Shown piece after piece: positions 60,177 through 64,000 of a stretch of 64,000 bases of DNA. Origin of the DNA: Theobroma cacao (Eukaryota > Streptophyta > Magnoliopsida > Malvales > Malvaceae); contig NC_030855.1 of NCBI RefSeq assembly GCF_000208745.1, positions 26,239,136-26,303,135 on the forward strand, read 5' to 3'. Position 1 is the stretch's first letter; each line of letters opens with the position of its first letter. The notes below the pieces were generated by a model that worked only from the letters and a program-made list of their open reading frames with translations, searched no databases and had not been told where the DNA came from. Made by a program: the position numbers and the translations under genes.

Positions 60177-63100
60177 TTTTTTTTTTTTTATAAATAGGGC
60201 CTCGCGGCCTTATTAAAGTTGATTAAGTACGAAATAAAATGTACAAAGGAGGGGGACCTAAACCGTACATCCAAGTTACATGATCGTAAGAAAATTTAAA
60301 ACAGAAAATGTAAATAAGAAAAACACCTAGAATGGAGTGTTTCATTTTATGACTATAATTTTTACTACCGTCATAAAATTGAAACACTTCCATATTACAA
60401 CAATCTATGTGAATGAAATTGACTTTAGAAGCATTAACCATAAGTTTCGAAATGGAAAAAATTATTTATTTTTGTAATAGCTGCAATTTCTGGATTCTTC
60501 TCTAGAGTCGTGCACTAGAAGTACGTCTCGCGTTCCCAACTAGCTGCAAAGTTTACCGCGGTGGAATCTTCGTCCAAGGCATCATCATATCCCCCGATAT
60601 CCATAATTTTATCTGAGGTTAAACTGAATATTTTATCAATGGAAATTTCAGTGTCGGAGTGTCTCCTATGTCACACTCGGGGATGAACCTCAATTTCTGA
60701 AACATTTGTTTCGGAGACAATGGGAAAAGAAGGAATATCACTTAGCTCTTTGTTATACATGCACTTACCTGAGGCAGACTCCAAGTTAGGAGGATTTTCA
60801 GCATAGTGTTTCTTTCTTTGACGTGAGCATTCCACTGTTAAGGCCACCTCGTTATTTTCAGCTAAAATCTTAGTTTGACTTGCACGCTGTTCAGTGATTG
60901 GGCTGTGTTCTCCACTTCCTTCCATCATGTCCATTGATTCCTTTAGACCCCTGGGCCCACTGTCATCCCTCAGCTGGCCATCCGTAAGTGGGAAGGACAC
61001 TGCCCGTGCTGGTGATTTAATAATTTGATTTTTTGAATTTGCCCAAGTATCCCCATGCGTCGAGTTTTCATCCATCCTTCCACATGACGCGTCTTTTTTA
61101 GAGATAATCTGTGTATGGCCATCTTGATTCCACATCAGACTTTCACCTTTTTGTTTAGTTGGATTGCACTATCCACTTCCTTCTAGCATATCTTCTGACA
61201 TGTTCTGGCCTCCCGACCCTTTCTCTGTCAATCGTTGACTTTCCTCATATCCTGCTTCCCGTAGGGACGTCCCGTTGTGCTCTGTTATTGCAATTAATTA
61301 CTGCTCTCTTGCACCCAGATTTTTATTTCCATGCACGTGAGTGGACTGCTGTAGGGCCGACCCTCCTGCTACTGGCTCCTCTCCCTCCACTCTCGTTTCT
61401 TTACGTTTCTCGAGTGTCTATTTTTCAGCTTGGCCTTGCACCTCGGACTCGTGAAAACATGCCTGTCCTTTGCTGGGCACGAATTGCAACTCGGTTGGAA
61501 TTGCTGCTACTGTCGCTGCACTTCCCGAATCACCCCTGTCGTTTTAGTCCTCTGTACTCATCTTTTGGTCAGTCGTCGTTTGGCACAGGACTGCAACTGG
61601 CCTTGTTTGACTCTTTGATCCATTTTTCGTTTGGTCGGCCCCATGTGAAACTGTTGTAACTCGCTTTGGGTTCTTTAAAAAATAATATTTTAAATGCTGT
61701 TCACGTACATTTCCTTGCATGGATTCCTGCGCTAACGTCCTATCACTTGTAGTAAACATTGTAAGCCCCATTTCCTTGCCACCCGAAGCTTCATTTGTTG
61801 AGTCCCGCTGACCTTGCCTTAGAGTAGACTTTCATTCTGCTAATGCCCATATTCTCTCTGCTCCTGCATATGTTGTCACATCCACAAGCTCTCGGTCAAA
61901 GGCTTGCGTTGGATGTTGAGCGCCTTCTCCATGTCAACTAGGTTCTGCCTATTAGGCGGTCAGATTTTGCTGCCTTTTTTCTTTTTTTTTTTTGCATCGA
62001 AAAACTACTTTACTCCCTCCCAAATTGTACATTGTGCATGGCTTTCCTTATCTGCCTTATTTTTTTGCATATTGTAGTCTCTTTCCTACTTGCACCAAAT
62101 CATAAATCGGTCGGGTTCCAGTAATCCCGTTTCGCCTACTGGCACCGACGATAGCCTTCCTCTTGTTCCTTCGCACTGCCAGCCTGGGCTCCCAAGCTTC
62201 TTTCTTTCCCATTTGCCTCAGCATCGTTGTTTTTTGTTCGATTTCTCGCATCCTCCGGCGTACCTAAAGAATTATTATTTTTTTCGCATTTTCAACATTC
62301 CCCAACTCAATTCTCCTTTGTTTTTCATGATCATTTCCTTGTAGATCTTCCATCACATCATAACGATTTGAAACCGGCACTCGCCCCTTCTCTTCATTCT
62401 GCAAAACTATTTCTGCACCCCAAGCGTCCTTTGCTTCACTGTTATAGGCTCTCGTTACTTCTCTCCATTCTGTACCGGATCCTTCTCATTCTTATCCCCA
62501 GAGGGCAGAGCTTGTCCCTCCTCCCTTTTTCTCATTTCCTCTGAAGTCATAGGATCTTTTCCTTTCTTTCTTTTCAACTCCAATTCTGTCATGTTGCGTA
62601 GCGGATCTTGGGCTTTCATGCCATCTAAAATATTCGTTGTTGATCAGTTTTCCAGAATCAAACATTCAGACATTTGATGGCCAACATGATTGCAGTGATT
62701 ACAATAAGTAGGCAACTTTGAAAAATCGACTTTCTGAGAGTATCTGCCTGTAACTTCCCCCGTTTCTCTATTCCAGATGACTATCCATACTTCCTCTACT
62801 GGAGCTTGCCTGCATCGTATTCAATACAGACCCGTGCCACACTTGGCCAGGTACCATTTGCCGTCGCCTCATCCACATATACTGATTTCCCGATCGATTT
62901 GGCTATCAACAATAAGGCTAACTTTTCAAAGAGATGTGCCCTTAGATTCGGAAATGATATCCACACTGGGACCATTGCCGACTCATTCTCTGCTTCAAAG
63001 TCTGGTGTCCACTTAAACACATGCATTTTTTGGTTTAAAATAAACCATTGTTGCTTTACCCAGACCTGGTTAAAGTCTTGTTCATTGGACAAATTAATCA

Positions 63101-63640
63101 AAACATGTTTATAATCTAACCAGTGGATATCATACGCACCTGAGAGCCCTATCCCTTTGAAAGCTTGCCGTATCTCATGCATTCTGGGCATCCTAGTGAA
63201 CTTTTCTACAAGGGAGTAAGAGAAAGGACGTGCCAAGATCTGCATTTCATCATCAAAAAAGGTTGCACCAAGGCTATCCTTGTAGATACTTGGATCTCGT
63301 GAGAAGGGGATCACCGGTGGTTTCTCTCCTACTGCCACTGTAAAGAAGGATTTTTTGAGAGCCCTTGGGGATGACGACTATTGTTTTCTTTATTCTAAGA
63401 TAGATGATGCACCATTTGTTAGTGGCTGCGGTTGGTTTTCTACTTGTGTGACTTGCGATAGGCCGTGTTTGAGTGGCGGTTGTGAGGAGTTTGGTAGCAA
63501 ATGGTTATGAGTTGTTCCGATCTGCATGGGGCGGGGGAGGCGACGACTAACGGGAGTGGGATGGGAGCCTCTTGTTGCCTGCCAGCGGCCATCCCGTGAA
63601 AGTGGGAAGGTAGGGGGAAGTGCAAAAAGTTGAGAGCGTT
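60177..63640 (-). mobile_element. LINE B, same family as LINE A, ORF1-only
   Basis: Poly(A) is seen as 13 T at 60177-60189. The next 250 bp match the 3' end of LINE A (shared TACGAAATAAAA, AAACCGTAC, CAAGTTACATGATC and GTGTTTCATTTTATGAC), which shows common descent. ORF1 extends from about 63338 (MAVGEKPPVIPFSRDPSIYK) through the DUF4283 domain (WLDYKHVLINLSNEQDF), FVKWTP-like and SFPNLRAHLFEKLALLLIAK blocks, and an intact knuckle CNHCNHVGHQMSEC near 62690. A degenerate Ser/Lys-rich tail runs to about 60.67 kb. No ORF2 sequence is seen. A further upstream ATG near 63590 may be the original ORF1 start. Confidence 0.82.
62796..63338 (-). pseudogene. LINE B ORF1 N-terminal part (DUF4283 nucleic-acid-binding domain)
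   Basis: A 180-residue open frame homologous to LINE A ORF1 at 59487-59906 (both have the WLDYKHVLI and LSNEQDFN blocks). ORF1 proteins of plant LINEs bind RNA and chaperone it. The frame breaks after YDAGKLQ, just before the zinc knuckle, which continues in another frame. Confidence 0.85.
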
Positions 63641-63653
63641 TTCATTTTTTTTT

Positions 63654-64000
63654 GGTTTAGGGTTTAAAGGGTCGGGGTTTAGGGTTTGGGGTTAAGGGTT
63701 TGGGGTTTCGGGTTTTAGGATTTCGGGTTTTGAGTTTGGGGTCAGAGGGTCAAGGGGTCTGGGTTCGGGTTTGGGGTTTGAGGTTTAAGGTTTATGGGTT
63801 TAGGGTTTGGGTTTAGGATTGAGGGTTTAAGGTTTTAGGGTTCAAGGTTTACTGGGTTTAGGGTTTAGGGTTCGGGGTTTGGGGTTTGGGTTGAGGGTTT
63901 AGGGTTGAGGGTTGAGGGGTGAGGGGTGAGGGGTTCAGGGTTCGGGGGTCGAGGGTTAGGGGTCGAGGTTTAGGCTTCAGGGGTTAGGGTTTAGGGTTAA
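63654..64000. repeat. Degenerate telomere-like (TTTAGGG) block 3, runs off the window
   Basis: About 350 bp of GGGTTTAGGG, GGGTTTGGGG, GGGTTGAGGG and GGGGTGAGGGG variants on the plus strand. It is preceded by a short T run (63645-63653) at the 5' edge of LINE B and continues past the window end. Confidence 0.9.

Noticed and set aside
61159..61659. 166-codon plus-strand frame
   Set aside because: Antisense shadow of the decayed LINE B ORF1 tail.
1..64000. tRNA, rRNA, snoRNA, CRISPR or prokaryotic-type operons
   Set aside because: No cloverleaf with A/B boxes, rRNA core sequence or spacer-repeat array recognised. The only tRNA-like match is the retrotransposon primer-binding site at about 47.47 kb.

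Overview
This is nuclear DNA from a flowering plant, most likely a woody eudicot. The genes are short-exon genes with AT-rich introns, all matching plant families, and they are interleaved with retrotransposons, a MULE DNA transposon and degenerate telomere-like repeats. I cannot name the species. There are no bacterial operons, CRISPR arrays, rRNAs or tRNAs that I can support. Gene models were built by hand from splice sites and conserved protein blocks. For all five complete genes the summed coding length is an exact multiple of three.

Layout. 1-1948: 3' part of a MYB-CC transcription factor gene (+). 5252-8816: a complete second MYB-CC gene of the PHL7 type (+). 9547-16993: a 13-coding-exon alpha/beta hydrolase gene (-), with a solo-LTR-like Copia insertion in one intron. 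19013-21719: a SixA/phosphoglycerate-mutase-like histidine phosphatase with a probable plastid transit peptide (-). 22025-22706: a solo LTR. 23537-27345: a QWRF-motif (augmin/EDE1-like) microtubule protein gene (-) with M-phase MSA-type promoter elements. About 28.1-37.6 kb: a decayed Kaonashi-type MULE with convergent MURA transposase and ULP1-like protease genes, inverted repeats and GTGTCAC-rich tandem arrays. 39204-53672: a 22-exon endosomal Na+(K+)/H+ antiporter gene (NHX5/6 type, +) with three U12-type introns, two of them AT-AC, and a deleted Gypsy element in its largest intron. 53.7-64.0 kb: gene-free repeats, consisting of a 1.5 kb T-rich array, then telomere-like blocks alternating with two internally deleted LINEs of one family.

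The protein genes do not form a pathway; they are ordinary neighbours in a plant chromosome arm. The most notable points are the cluster of minor-spliceosome introns in the antiporter gene, the LINE/telomere-like alternation at the right end, the MULE whose protease has lost its catalytic cysteine, and the shared GTGTCAC motif that links the MULE's inverted repeats to two separate tandem arrays.
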